A DNA stretch of 64,000 bases from Thuidium tamariscinum. Taxonomy: Eukaryota; Streptophyta; Bryopsida; Hypnales; Thuidiaceae. The stretch is taken from NCBI GenBank assembly GCA_947034885.2, contig OX344754.2, positions 23,702,501 through 23,766,500 of the forward strand, in the 5' to 3' direction. Position 1 is the stretch's first letter. Each line of letters starts with the position of its first letter. The position numbers were made by a program, and so were the translations under genes. Of the stretch, positions 30,401 through 49,657 are shown in pieces. The notes beneath the pieces are model-generated. The model did not search any database and had not been told where the DNA came from. It was given only the letters and a program-made list of their open reading frames with translations.

Positions 30401-31524
30401 TGATGATCTCCAGGAGTGGCAGCTAAATAATGTAAGGTAGTCCACCCCCTCACATCCTTTGCATTCAAACACCCTTTATAAGCATCACCTTGAGGCAATA
30501 ATTCCACAAGCTCAAGAATGTCTCCATATTTCGAAATCAAATGGAGTGGGGTTTGGCCTTGTGCGTTATGAAGCTGAAAAAGGTAAGTCAAGACCTTGAC
30601 AGATTCAGATGGCTCCAGATTTACGCATTTACTTATAATAGTCTTTACATATTCTTTTGCTTTACTAAAGCCTATATTTTCGCAAGCGTAGTGAAACTGC
30701 AGCTTTTGGCGTTCAAGTACAAAGTTGTAATTGTCATCAAAGTGATAGCCGGATTCTAGACTTTCAAAGGCTTCCTTTGAAGTCTCCCCTTGCATAATTT
30801 CAACTACTTTGTCCCTCAAATGTTGGGATGCATCAGAACTACATTGTTGTATCGATGAAATTCTTTCTAGGAAACTTGAATCCAGAGCAACCAAAGCATC
30901 CCAAACTTCTTCGGGACAAGTAAACCATGCCATGAGAAGAGCTTCAGCCTTAAACATACCACATTGTGCTCTGCGGAGCTCAATCGAAGAAATCCTCGCT
31001 CTAGATATCTCGTCCTCAAATTGATTTTCATCTTTGAATAAATCAATAACTTGACATAGAAGTTGTATGCATCCCCTATGAACTGCTGCATGCAAAACCG
31101 TCCACCCGTGCGGACCTGTTTGGGCCACTAGAGAAGGATTTGCTTCCAACAAAGCCATGAGGGCTTTGCAATCTCCGTTCTCTAGGGCATCATACCATTT
31201 AGAATCAATTGCAGCCTCTCTCAACCCCTTGTCAATGGATTTGGGAGCAGGTGGCTTTGGTTTCTTGGTCTTGCTAGTCATCACCGCTACGTGTAACACA
31301 ATTCGACCCTCTGGACCCAATGATTGGACTACCACCCCAGGATTGTTCTTCGATTGCTCCACGATCTCGTCACATTCCTTCCTCTCTAAACCGCAAATCT
31401 CATCAGAGTCTCCAGTGGCCTCAACAGCTTGAAGATTAATATTCAACTCGATTTTTGAATGGCTGGAACTTTCAGCAGTTCCAATATTTAGGTCATAACC
31501 AGCTTCAGATGAAGGCCCGGCCAT
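27414..31524 (-). CDS. Ankyrin-repeat membrane protein with PGG-type domain (two exons)
   Basis: This is an ankyrin/ACD6-ITN1-like plant protein, a family of membrane proteins in defence and salt responses. Exon 1 is 31524-30070 (485 codons) and exon 2 is 28427-27414. The donor CAAAG|GTACTT and acceptor TTAATGCAG|C join in phase 0 to give 822 residues. Ankyrin-type units include HGWTVLHAAVHRG, QGQTPLHLISKYG, RGWTTLHYLAATPG, KTALHLAILNNH and, in exon 2, GATALHYATDA. The C-terminus has a PGG-like start (NAIAVVAALVATASF) and four hydrophobic segments. MAGPSSEAGYDLN at 31524 is chosen as the start because the extra upstream 53 codons (to 31683) look non-conserved. The 1.64-kb intron (28428-30069) holds AT-rich DNA with no recognised element. 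The gene lies 0.85 kb beyond the right end of the 20-kb transposon. Confidence 0.85.
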
Positions 31525-31739
31525 TTTGCAATGGAAATAGAGTCTTCTAGGCTTATGACCAGCAAAGATGATTGGATGCAGCTCTAACTTGATCTCTTTG
31601 ATCGATCTGCACACGCGCAATACCAACATGTGGTTGATTGCAAGAATGACTAGCTGGTTTTGTACTATTTTGGATGTTTTCATGTTTTTATTTAGTATTC
31701 TTGAAAATTAGAGATATGGATTTTGAGATATATAGACAT

Positions 31740-33150
31740 GTGACCAATGTATACACTATACACCATCATGAAGATAGGGATTTCATGAACAAAAAGTAGA
31801 GAAAAATTCTCTAAGTAGGAGAATTAGGAAAGTGTACATAAAATCTCAAAGAAATAGGTACTTTGAAATTTTAATTTGTACTCCCTCTATTCCACTAAAA
31901 ACCTCCAAAAATCTTCCCCTTGAGAAATTAATTGTATTTTAAGTCATAGTACTAGCAATACATGCATTCAAGAATAATTAACCCATCCCTTAAATCTATG
32001 CAAAATATCTAACTTAGGTGCTATTGTTTAGACATCCAAAATCCATGTGCAAACTATGATTTTTGAGCATAGTTTGTAAAAGTTGCCGCTTCTATTATAT
32101 TAAATTATTTAAAGGGGGGGGGGGGTAGTAGCACTAAGATTCTGGAAACGTGTTCCCTAACTTGAATAAATAGTTAAAAAAAATTAATTGACATTATAAT
32201 CAAATTTGCATAGAAATAAAGTGGTGACTAAATGCATTCTCAATACTAGTATTTGAAGGAGAAATTCATACAATGAGCTTTAAATGGGCAAGGCCAAGCT
32301 TGCAAATCTAAAGGTTTGTTCCTACATTGTTTCACTTGCCCTCACAAGGTTCTTCAACACAAAAAACTTGAAAAAACTTTGTACTAAATGATCAAAATCA
32401 AGAACTGGAGCTTTTTAGAGGAACAGAGGGAGTGCAAAATAGAAAAAAAAATTTACAAACAAACTAAAAATTGTCCGTTTGTAAAGGCTTAATGGTGATG
32501 AGCTTAAAACCATGTTTCATATTCAAAAGTGTGCACAGTAGAGACTCAAGAGCCCTATTTGCATGAGCATGGAAGATATAAAAAATCTACTCTTTTTTGG
32601 TTCCTCGCACATTAAACATGTCTACCTATTGTGGGAATAGACTACAGAAACTTCAGATCTAAATTGATCATTCAATAACTTTTGGTACTCTATAATACTC
32701 AAAATCCCTAAACTTGAAAGCATGACAAATTAGAAAAATAAACTTTTGAATACAAATCATTTTTTAATCTAAAGAAAATAAGGGATATGATAATAATGGA
32801 AACATTTGTCTTTGATAAAAAATTCAAGTTCATTGGGTTCATGCTTCAAAAGTTATAGCATGCATATGAAAAGTTCGTCACCCTCAATGAGATATGAATT
32901 TAGTTCCCACCAGTTTAGTCTTCAACTGAAACATCCTAACAAGCATGTTGAGTTACATCAAATTTCAAGTGTTGAGAGTTCAAGGGATTCATATTGATGA
33001 ACCAAAACAAGGTACTTGTGACACTCATGGGTAGACCACTTTAATTCCATCAGCATGGTGTTTCTACAATCCCCTTTGTACTATTGTGTACTCAAATGTT
33101 GAAAAAGCAATGAAGAGGATTTGGATATTGCACGATTCAATTGAGAGAAG
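31740..33150. repeat. Old copy of the long-inverted-repeat family
   Basis: Blocks such as AGAGAAAAATTCTCTAAGTAGGA and CTATTTGCATGAGCATGGA recur in the elements at 40.7-41.4 and 57.7-58.9 kb. Ends could not be placed. A G-run of about 13 lies near 32,115. Confidence 0.45.
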
Positions 33151-33156
33151 TTGTAT

Positions 33157-33450
33157 TTAAATGGCAAATTTAATTAAAATGGCAATATTCCATATGCCAT
33201 TTTTTAGATCGTGTGGTCTGAACTAAAAGCTAACATCTAAGACAAGTATAGATTTTAAGACATCTAGAACTCATATAAATTTCAAAAATCTACAATTGAT
33301 TTAGATTTCATACTAAGTGGTTTGAAACATCTTGGATTGGTACAAATTTCAAAAATCTTTGATAGATTTAGATTTCTGACTATATTGTTTGAACTGTAAA
33401 AAGTGTGGAAGTAATGGAACTTTGCCATTTTAATGAAATTTGCCATTTAA
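33157..33450. mobile_element. MITE of the ATGGC(A/G)AATTT family, copy 1
   Basis: Inverted ends of about 35 bp (TTAAATGGCAAATTT...) match with few differences. The interior carries short dyads around a GTGTGGTCTGAA word. Its sister is at 44,109-44,438. Confidence 0.65.
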
Positions 33451-35955
33451 TGGTCAAATATGTTTATAAGGGCTTGTTTTGAAGTGCCAAAATTGACACA
33501 TTCAAGTGAACAAAGCTCTGAAAATAGGACCTTAACATCTGAGATTTCTCACATATACAAATGTCTTGGAAGTGTGAACCAATTTCTTGAAATGATTGCC
33601 ATTTTAATGAAAATGGAAATGATTTCAGAATAGAAACAAGTTACTCGCAAAACTGTTGACTTTCAGTAATTATGAAGGTCCTGCCAAGAAATTCTCAAAC
33701 AAGTAGACTCCACCCTCACTCTTTTTTGAGGTCAAAATCAGAAATCCCAAATTCGTAGCCACAATAAACTACCGAGCAGGGACAGGGACAGACATGGAGC
33801 ACCTACAAGTATTCCGATTACTATCCATATATATCATTGAAATCAATTGTCTTAATGATGCAAATAACGTCAATATGTTGTTCACGAGACGTCGATACAA
33901 AAACGTCAATATGTTTGTTAACGTAAGGTCACATGCGTAAAAAACTTCGTGTTTTAGATCTCCAACTCTGTGAGATATACGAGCGGTCACGGTGCTCTAA
34001 AACTAGAACCACCGGAATCAGTTGACACAATACATCTGAAATAACAGACAAGTGACTGGAAAATTAAAGTGCCAAGTTCTTTCAAATCTTGCCACTTTAC
34101 CGAATTTGACACTCATTTGATCCTTAGTATTCATTGAAAGGACGTTCGTGTTTCAGAACGCCAAAATTGAGAGATTGACTTGCACTATGCTCTTAAACGA
34201 GGGGGCAGTTGATCATGTGGGACCTCAATGGTCTATATCAATTCGGTGGTTCCTGACAGGCGTCTTGGAAAAAAGTTAAGCAAGATTCTGTGAAAAGTTG
34301 CCATTCAACGAAGATGACGTTTAATCTAAAAAACTAACTAGACTCAGTATGTGATTCAATCGCAAGATAAGTATCAAGAGCATCGAATCAAGAGTTCCAG
34401 GCTGAAATACTCACAGAACAATTAAGGTACACGTACACACCGCGCCTCGACTGGAACGCAAGAGCAGATCGAAGTCGAATTGAATTCGTCGGTATAATAG
34501 AAATAAGTTAAGTCCAAGTGTGCAGGAGACCTGATAATGCAAAGGTTTGCTCAAGCTTAAGGCGAACGAGGAGATCGGACGCTTTGATCTGCACAGACGC
34601 TATAATGAATATATATACAACAAAGACTTGACAAGTTTGCTGTCGGTACTGTGTATTTCCGGTCTGGGCCAAAGGCTGATCGAATCACTGCGACAAATAT
34701 ATGTATGCAAACCTGCACAGTAGAACACACTTCTCGTATGCGAGAAAAATACGACCTCCACCTCTGCAAATTTCCACGCTGACCCAATTTCAGCTTCAAA
34801 GGTTACAAACACCGTGCCTGATCGAGAGGTATGCGGATCTGTGAATATACTGACTACCAAGCCTTGATCGATCTACAACGCGATTACACACAAGATCTGC
34901 AACGCTGGTACGTCCAGAATGACACTACGAGGGAGGGCTGAATTTTAAGCAAGTGCTGAGTGCGAGACACCTGAAGCAGCGGCAACCTCGCTTGAGGAAT
35001 GGTCGGAAGAATGGCGGGGTGAGTGCCTCCCACTCCCCTTCTCTGTCCAACTTAAGAGGGGCGCCAGGAGCATTCATCACGCCCGCCCGCCCTTTCCGTT
35101 GGTCTGCACGGGGGTGGCCCGGGGATCCTTCCGGCGCCATCGCCGAGGTCGTCGCTGCTTTAGTCTAGTCCAAGAGGACTGATCGACCGCGTGAGAAACA
35201 GCGAGCAGCTAGATTCCTCTCGCCCGAGGTCTGTACAACGTCAGGTATTATTAGTTGGAGTGCAGGCTTGGTCGATGGCCTAGACGTGAGGAGCACGCGT
35301 TCGATTTCCTTGGGCGAGTTTTGCTCAGCAGTCCGCGGGTTGAAAATGGGGTGCCTACAGTTTACCAAGGTTTGATTCCGGCAATGACCAGGGAGATCCC
35401 TGTGTGGAAAGATTTGGCGAAAGTGGGTGGATTTTCTCACTGTAGCAGCAGTACACCATGCACAGAATTATGGAGGGTGGTCCCTCCAAAAGTCCAAATT
35501 GAAACCACTGTGACTGAGCCACGACAATGGAATCTGGCTCCAAGAAGTCAGAAAAAAACCAACCTGGGCAATCTTTAATGGACTTCTTTGTTTTGAATTT
35601 GTTTTTTATTAAACAAATGAAACGGAACTTCATTGCCAGGAAAAAAAAGTACCCCGAAAAGTACTGACCTGCCAACCACTTAATGGACTTCTTTGGAGGT
35701 TTGTGTAGCACGTTCTGCACAACCTTTCATTATCATACCATACAGTAATAAGTGTTCGTCTGCAAGTGGCAGACTGATCGACTTCAGGCGGGCGGACGTT
35801 GAATTCGGCGACCTCAGACTTCTCACTTTGAATGCCATTTAATGGAGAGGACCAGCCGATAACGCACAGGGTGACTGAGTCAGTGTCACGATGTTTGCAG
35901 GGCAATTCGTTTAAAAATAGGAAAGTTTGGAGGACCCAAAAGCAATCCACAAGCC
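33451..35955. other. Intergenic DNA with a GC-rich stretch at 34.9-35.4 kb
   Basis: Open frames on both strands in the GC-rich stretch (for example 34925-35168) show no domain, and neither strand shows codon preference. I see no supported gene. Confidence 0.35.
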
Positions 35956-36108
35956 AGTTGCACGTTTCTGGCGGTAGAAGTACCCAATCCGAACCAGTGA
36001 TCCCTCATGCCAACTTGCCAAGTCCAGCTCTCAAGTTGCACGTTTCTGGTGGTAGAAGTACCCATTCCCAACCAGGAATCTATAATGCCAAGTGCGGCTT
36101 TCAAAGCA
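35956..36108. repeat. 78-bp tandem duplication
   Basis: AGTTGCACGTTTCTGG(C/T)GG followed by TAGAAGTACCCA starts at 35956 and again at 36034, giving two imperfect units. Confidence 0.7.
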
Positions 36109-36364
36109 GTTAAACCCTTCCATCGAAGGTGGGCAAGCTGTGTAAATTCTATTTTCTCCAGGTGAAAGTAAAAAAAGCTCCCTATTTTGGGCCATGTCGA
36201 GGGTTTGTTTGAGTTCTTTCTTAGCTAATTCAGGGTCTTCAACTGCAAATATGAATTCAGGATTTTTTTTTAAATTAAAAAAATTTACAATAAATAAAAA
36301 CTTGCATTTTTTTCCAAGGTAAATCCATTTGCTAGGCCCACCTTTGATGGTAGGATTTAACGGC
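36109..36364. mobile_element. MITE with CCATCGAAGGTGGGC ends, copy 1
   Basis: The left end TTCCATCGAAGGTGGGC and the right end read inward, TACCATCAAAGGTGGGC, are inverted repeats. A TTAA-like word is next to each. A longer relative lies at 61,646-62,512. Confidence 0.6.
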
Positions 36365-36472
36365 TTGCCCATTGGATGGTCAAAAAAGCTCTGTAACTTA
36401 TAAGGAAGCCTTTCTTTAATTCTACAACCTTAGATTTGTAAAAAGTACAAATATGGATATCCATAATGGACT

Positions 36473-36684
36473 CACTACAAGAGAAAGGGGTGTTTTAAGT
36501 ATAGTCCTAGAGATAACATTTTAAGTAATGACCTTTTTAGGAGATTTTAAGTAAGAAATAAGTGTCTTTCTAGTAAAATTTTACTAGAAAGACACTTATT
36601 TCTTACTTAAAATCTCCTAAAAAGGTCATTACTTAAAATGTTATCTCTAGGACTATACTTAAAACACCCCTTTCTCTTGTAGTG
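36473..36684. mobile_element. CACTA-type MITE: perfect 212-bp palindrome
   Basis: The element opens CACTACAAGAGAAAGGGG and closes with its exact complement. The two 106-bp arms show no mismatch and no spacer (centre 36578/36579). ACT is duplicated on both sides (36470-36472, 36685-36687). The CACTAC start and 3-bp duplication are diagnostic of the CACTA (En/Spm) superfamily. It has no coding content. Identity of the arms implies recent insertion or arm correction. Confidence 0.92.
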
Positions 36685-38605
36685 ACTAGTGGACTTGGCA
36701 TTACGAAATATCCCATAAGGCTCTCAAGCCTCTTCGCTCTTGAGCATTATCTAGTCCATATCCAACCAGTAGGTGCAATTATTTCCAACCATTGTTGGAA
36801 GGGATTTCCAACCAAAACTTAGAATGTTTTCTTTTTACCCTTCAAGATTGGGACCATCAATTTTATAACACATATCCCATAGTAGTGAGTAATAAAGTAA
36901 CTTTGAATGATCAGAATTGGAAGACCATGTATATTGTGAATGGATTCAAGCCAACTTCTGGCTTCCAAAATTTAGGATAATTTAAATTCAAGGAAAAAAA
37001 TCATAAAAATTAGCAATGCCTGTCATTTCTATTTTTTACACAACAAAAAACTTGCATTGCCTTCTATTCCTCCACAACATGCATGGAATAGTTTTAAGTA
37101 CTTTACTAGAGGTGGTTCTACATGCAATACTTGAAATGTAGAGGAATGGACAACATAGCTCCATTGATGAGAGTTTAGCCTTAAAAGAAGACCTATCATT
37201 GAGGAAGTGAGACCAAAATGATTCAATTTTTGGACCAGTAAAGTACAATTGATTGCCATCATCCATTTTGGATTACCTAAGTAGTTGAGCAAATTCAAAG
37301 TATAGATATGTTGAGTGAATTTTTTTTCCTATATACAAAAATTGATTTCAAAAAGAAATCTTGGAATTTTTATAATTTTTTATTCCAAACCAAAATTAAC
37401 AAGAATTTTCTAGGTGAAGATTTCTTTTATCCTACACTGATTAAATAAGTTGTCTTTTCTCCAGCCAAGGGCTAGTTGCAAAATCAAGAGTATTCATAGC
37501 CAATCATAAATTTATAATGTGCCATATGTGTATGTACCAACCATAATTGATTGTTTACATCTTCAATTGTATGGAAATGCACCATTCTAAGATGTGAAAA
37601 ATAGGAGGTTGGTTGAAAATGGGTGATTTACTTTAGGTGCATTCTTCATTTCTACAATAATCTTGAAAATCATCCATTGACTACTTTTGAGTCTCAATAT
37701 CCTTCCAAGGTTGATTAGGACAGGTTTTTTAGAAGTTTGAATGTGTTTCTATTATTTGAAAATTTATAGTTTCTTTACAAGTTAGGTTTCTAATAATGTA
37801 GGTTATGAAAATGTAGAATTATTTTTTACTACCAACAAATTTTTGATTGATTATTCATAGAAGATAGGAACCATATCCAAGAGATAAATGATTTGAACCT
37901 AATTATGGATTTGTAATTAGAATAAAGTACAAGCTTCTTTGTCTTGGCCCCCCATGTAAGGGATTGAAGGCCAAGTACAAATGACATCTAGAGGTTGTAT
38001 ACCTTTGTCAAATAAGGAATTTGAGCTAGACTATCTTAGAGGACTATACTTATTATATTGTCCATTGGTGAATATAGTTGTTTAGAAGCACATTATAAAA
38101 CCTCTATAAATTCTTATCTTGTATTAATGCCTTCTATTTATAAGAGCCTACCTAGGATCAATTTTTGTACATCTAATATTTGTATTTCAAAATAAATTAT
38201 TTATTTACACAACATTTGAAAAACGCATGCTTAAAAATCACAAATCTTATTGTAATTCATATTAAGATTTTATAAAATTTCAAATACTAGTTGAAAAATA
38301 GAAACTATGCTCAAATGTTTATTTGAATAATTTTAATGTAGTTGCTTGAGTCACAAGGAAAATTGATTCATTGTACACATGCAATACAAACAAAATTTTG
38401 ATAATAAATTGACCTTCTCTAGAAAAATTGGACTTCCAAGGTTTTCTTATTCTAAGATGTTATCTAAAGTATCCCTTTCTATTATTACTTTTCAACTACG
38501 GCTCCTACCTACACTTGTTCAAGATTATATCAATACACAAATATTGAATCGGTATAAATGCAAGATACAATTCAAAAAGAGACAATAAAATGATATTTGT
38601 AACTT
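36685..38605. other. AT-rich intergenic DNA
   Basis: No gene or bounded element was seen. Open frames at 37029-37298 lack any recognised domain. Confidence 0.35.
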
Positions 38606-39080
38606 AGAAGGTCACTGTAAGAAACACTAATTGTTTTTCCTTCTCAATGAGAATGGCTCTCTTGTAATCTTCTATATAACTTTTGAATAAAAAAATATTC
38701 AATTCTAATGATCTTGATCATAATTATATCCCTTATTTTCAAAAAACATTTAAAATTATTTTATAATTAAAAGTCAAAATTTTAAATTTATGACATTTTT
38801 AGATTTAGGATTTTTGAATACAAAAGGTGGTTTAGACTAATAATTCTTAGCACAATTTCTTGCAATTTTGTTCCTATAATAGGTGAACATGTTCCTACCA
38901 AAGGACATCTAAAAATACATCATTTCATATCTCCATGTTTATGCAAGTAGCCTCCCTTGTGCACATGCACTTCTAATTAATAATGATGGTTTTGACTTCA
39001 TTTTTTTAAATCAAATCTCATCATCATGAAGTCTTCACTAATGGCTAGTTTTTAGTTTCTATTCCCCAAAACTATTGTCC
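38606..39080. repeat. Truncated arm of the long-inverted-repeat family
   Basis: It begins AGGTCACTGTAAGAAACAC and runs parallel to 57.7-58.15 kb (shared ATGTTCCTACCAAAGG-like and TCATCATCA words). The partner arm was not found. A C-run of about 12 lies near 39,180. Confidence 0.5.
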
Positions 39081-40482
39081 ATACAATGAACTAGCCAACA
39101 ATGGTTTGTTTTTTTGAATTAGAAAACTAAAACTTAAAAGAATAAAAAAGTATGTAAAAACTAAAAATTGTTTCAGCCCCCCCCCCCCAATTTTTCTTAA
39201 ACATTTAAGAATTACTTAAAAATAATTAATTAGTATTATCTAGCATAGTAGTCTCTTGACCACATTAGCTTGTTTACGTGGTAGAGTTTCTAAAGTCATT
39301 AGATGTTTTATTTGTACAATTTGACGTGGCACAAAGACTGCCTTGTCAAATAATAATATTAAAAAATTATTTATTTTAATTTTTAATTTTTAATATTTTT
39401 TTTAATTTTGATTGTTTACAAAAATGGGAACGTGCCTGAAATAGTCTTCTAATCCCTCAAAAAAATCTAAAGTTTCCACAACATTCTCAAAGTTCCTATA
39501 GTATTTCCATAGTCCAAGAACCCCTAGTCTTTTCACTCTTTTGGAGGCCTTAAAAATCATGTAATGGCTAAGTAAGTTTCACAATATTTCAAAATTCCGC
39601 AAATGAACATGATTCATTAATAAATAGCAAGTGCAAAATTTCCTAGTTAAATATATGTTTTTGCTTGGTGTAAGGATGTCAATACTGGATTTTCAAAATG
39701 AATTAATTTAACAACACCTTCTATTAGATTTAAATTGCTATTTATTTTTTCAAAAAATATGAGCATTCCTCTCTATGTAGCCTCCAAATAGATCATTATC
39801 CTAAAATTCTTGGACCTATAATCTTGCAAACAATTAAACTTTTTATGCTTTCACTCTATATGTTCCCATTTTGTTGCAAAAGATGTGAATTCTTTTTATT
39901 GATATTTTTAGAAGATACAATAACACGTATTCTACAAGTTGTAGAAATTTTAGTTTAAAAAAATTCATATAAAATAAAGTATAAGTATGAAAAATCTGAA
40001 AATTTCACCACATATATATAGTATGGTGCAAACCATCATCAAACCTTTGTATCATTATACAAATAGAAAGTTGGTAGACCATGGTGGCATGGTTATACAT
40101 CCAAAGTTCAAATGGTGATAAATTGTTAATTTTTGGAATTTTCCCAAAACTCACAATGGACTAAAAACTAAAGTTGAAGACCTTCATTTTTTTAGTTGGA
40201 TTCAAATTCATAAATGATCATTTTCATGGATAAAAATGAAATCAAGAGCTAATGAACTATAGAAGCACCATATACACTAAAAAGGCAATATCTTGTGATA
40301 CATTTTTTAAGCATCAATCTTCCAATGTAGAAAAGTCATAAAATCCTCAATGTAGCAATTTTCAACACCATTGAAGCAACTCCGCAAAGAAGGATTGGAT
40401 GAGAACAACATACATTTTCATCTTGCCAAACATTTGTTCTAAAGTCATCCTAATGCCAAAAATTGGTGGAAGTTTGAACTTG
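39081..40482. other. AT-rich intergenic DNA
   Basis: No gene was seen. A stretch at 39.25-39.45 kb (GACGTGGCAC, then AT-rich, then GGGAACGTGCCTGAAA) vaguely resembles the small element at 26.7-27.07 kb. Confidence 0.3.
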
Positions 40483-40483
40483 A

Positions 40484-41940
40484 TTGCAAGAAACACCTTT
40501 CCTATTTTGTGTCACACATTGTATTTTGATTTTTTTTTGGCCATAACTTTTGTGTTTTAGCTCCAATTGACTCAAGATTTGTAGGGAAGGTACTCATAAC
40601 TATCATAAACCTTCCATAATTTTTTCATAATTTTCAAAAATAGTTTACTATCCAAAATAGACCCCAATTGGATGTCACACTTGGCAATTTAGGGGTTTTC
40701 AATACCTGAGGGGTCGTTGCAAGAAACACCTACCAAAAAGCGTAGCGTTTTGCAACGTAGTCTTTTTTTTCCGGGAGTACTTTAAAATTAGAAAAACAAG
40801 TTTTAAAAAAAGTGAAAAATATGTTTCATATATAAACCTTCAAGAAGAATATACCCTAGAAAGGAAAAGCATAGGAAAAATCTCTAAGTAGGAAATCCAG
40901 AAAAGTACAAAATCTCATGAAAATTAGTACTTCGACATTTTAATTTGTAAAAAATAGGAAAATCAATTTTAAGAAAAACTATAAATTGGCCATTTGAGGA
41001 AAGTTGATTTTGATGAGATTTGACCAAAAGTTCGATCTTAGAACCATTACCATTGTTCAAAAATTGCGTGCCAAAAAAAAAATTTGTACTCATGTGGAGG
41101 ACATAAAAAAACATATTTTTAAATTTTTTTTTGGAATTTGTAGGTTTTACACCTATGCAAATAGACCATGAAAGTTTCGTCATCAAATCATAAAATTTAG
41201 ACACTGCGAACGTAATGATAACCATAAACGAAATTTTGTGACGCTCAACGAAAATGTTTTTTAAATATAAAATGATTTTTTTTAATTTCTGAAAAATAAG
41301 GGATCTAATAAACTTCAAGTTAGGTATGTTCAATAAAAATTTCATTTTCATTGGACTTAATCTCCAAAAGTTATTGTAGACAACAAAAAAGTGGTTCAAA
41401 TTGTGACATGAAATAGGACAGGTGTTTCTTGCAATGACCCTGAGCTATACCTTTTTTTAATGATTTTAACATGAAATTTGGATGAGATGGTCTTCTAATA
41501 GACTTCTAGCTTTCTAGGGAAGGATTTAAAGAAAAAGTTAATTTTGTGAGGTGTGGAGGTTTACAAAGTGAGCTCCCTTCTGCTTGTATTTTGAAACATA
41601 TAAAATATTATTTTGGTGGGTTTTTTTGTGAATGACCATCTCCATAAAGTTGTTGCAAATGAACACTTTTTATTTTTTGAAAATATCTATTTTTACTATT
41701 TTTTCCTAATTAAAACATGAAGGTATGTATTTTCTGGAGGTTTGGCACTTTTCAAGTTCTCCTACTTAGAGAATTTTTCTATCCATTTCCTTCGATGAAA
41801 ACCTTCATCTTACGGGTATATACACTATTCATATTTTTCAAATTTAAAAAAAATTAATTTTCTAATTTAAAAGTACTCCCGAAAAAATCAGCCGAACGCA
41901 ACAAATAAGACTTGTGTTTCTTGCAATCACCCTTCACGGT
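40484..41940. mobile_element. Nested pair of long-inverted-repeat elements (TTGCAAGAAACACC ends)
   Basis: The outer ends are GATTGCAAGAAACACC (about 40,484) and GTGTTTCTTGCAATCACCC (about 41,930). Inside, another copy runs from GGGTCGTTGCAAGAAACACC (about 40,708) to GGTGTTTCTTGCAATGACCC (about 41,437). The outer sequence matches 57.5-57.69 plus 58.9-59.3 kb. No transposase was found. Long inverted ends suggest a Mutator-like origin, but this is not established. Confidence 0.55.
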
Positions 41941-42651
41941 TAATGGACTAAGTTATCTTGAATGACTTTCCAATCCAAGTCACGATTTACCAAAGCTCAT
42001 TCAAAATCACAAAAAAATTGAACAAATCAGAAGTCACTAAATAAAAGACTGATGGCATTCGATTACAAAACACAGTAAAACTTTGTGTACGTATTCACAT
42101 ATCGGACTCCAGAGACCTGAGCCATTCGTAACAGAAGTAACTGCTATCAATACATGATGCCATTCCCATGAAACCTACTGTAGCTAGGAAGTTCGTCTAC
42201 TTGCAAACACCGAACCTCCAAGCTAATCACAGCGGCTGCAGAAACTCTCCCCTGCTCTGAGTTCACATTGTGAACTACCAGCACCGAACGTTCTTAATTG
42301 TCACCAGGTGCACTGTGAGAGCACTCAAACACGCACGGCATAATCTCATCACATATGTATGTTTGCTAATAGATTTTGTCCGAATACATCAGGTCGTCTA
42401 GAGTGACTTTAACATGCTGATTCAGGGTGCAGTTTCTGCAAGTGTGCGTCCGTCCTTCCGTAGAAAAGGGTCGTATGTTATCTCGCAAATTCAAAAGACT
42501 AATTGGTCACAGAAGAAAAACATGAATATATAACCAAGGTCTGCTATTAATTGATGTAGCGCTGATCGATGTTCATGAATTCCTTGACCAACAAGCAATG
42601 GAAGGATCAATTCAAATAATGGCGCAGACTGATCGACGGATGGCAGGCAGG

Positions 42652-49657
<7,006 letters not shown>

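Noticed and set aside
34925-35168. GC-rich frames on both strands
   Set aside because: Neither shows a domain or splice structure.
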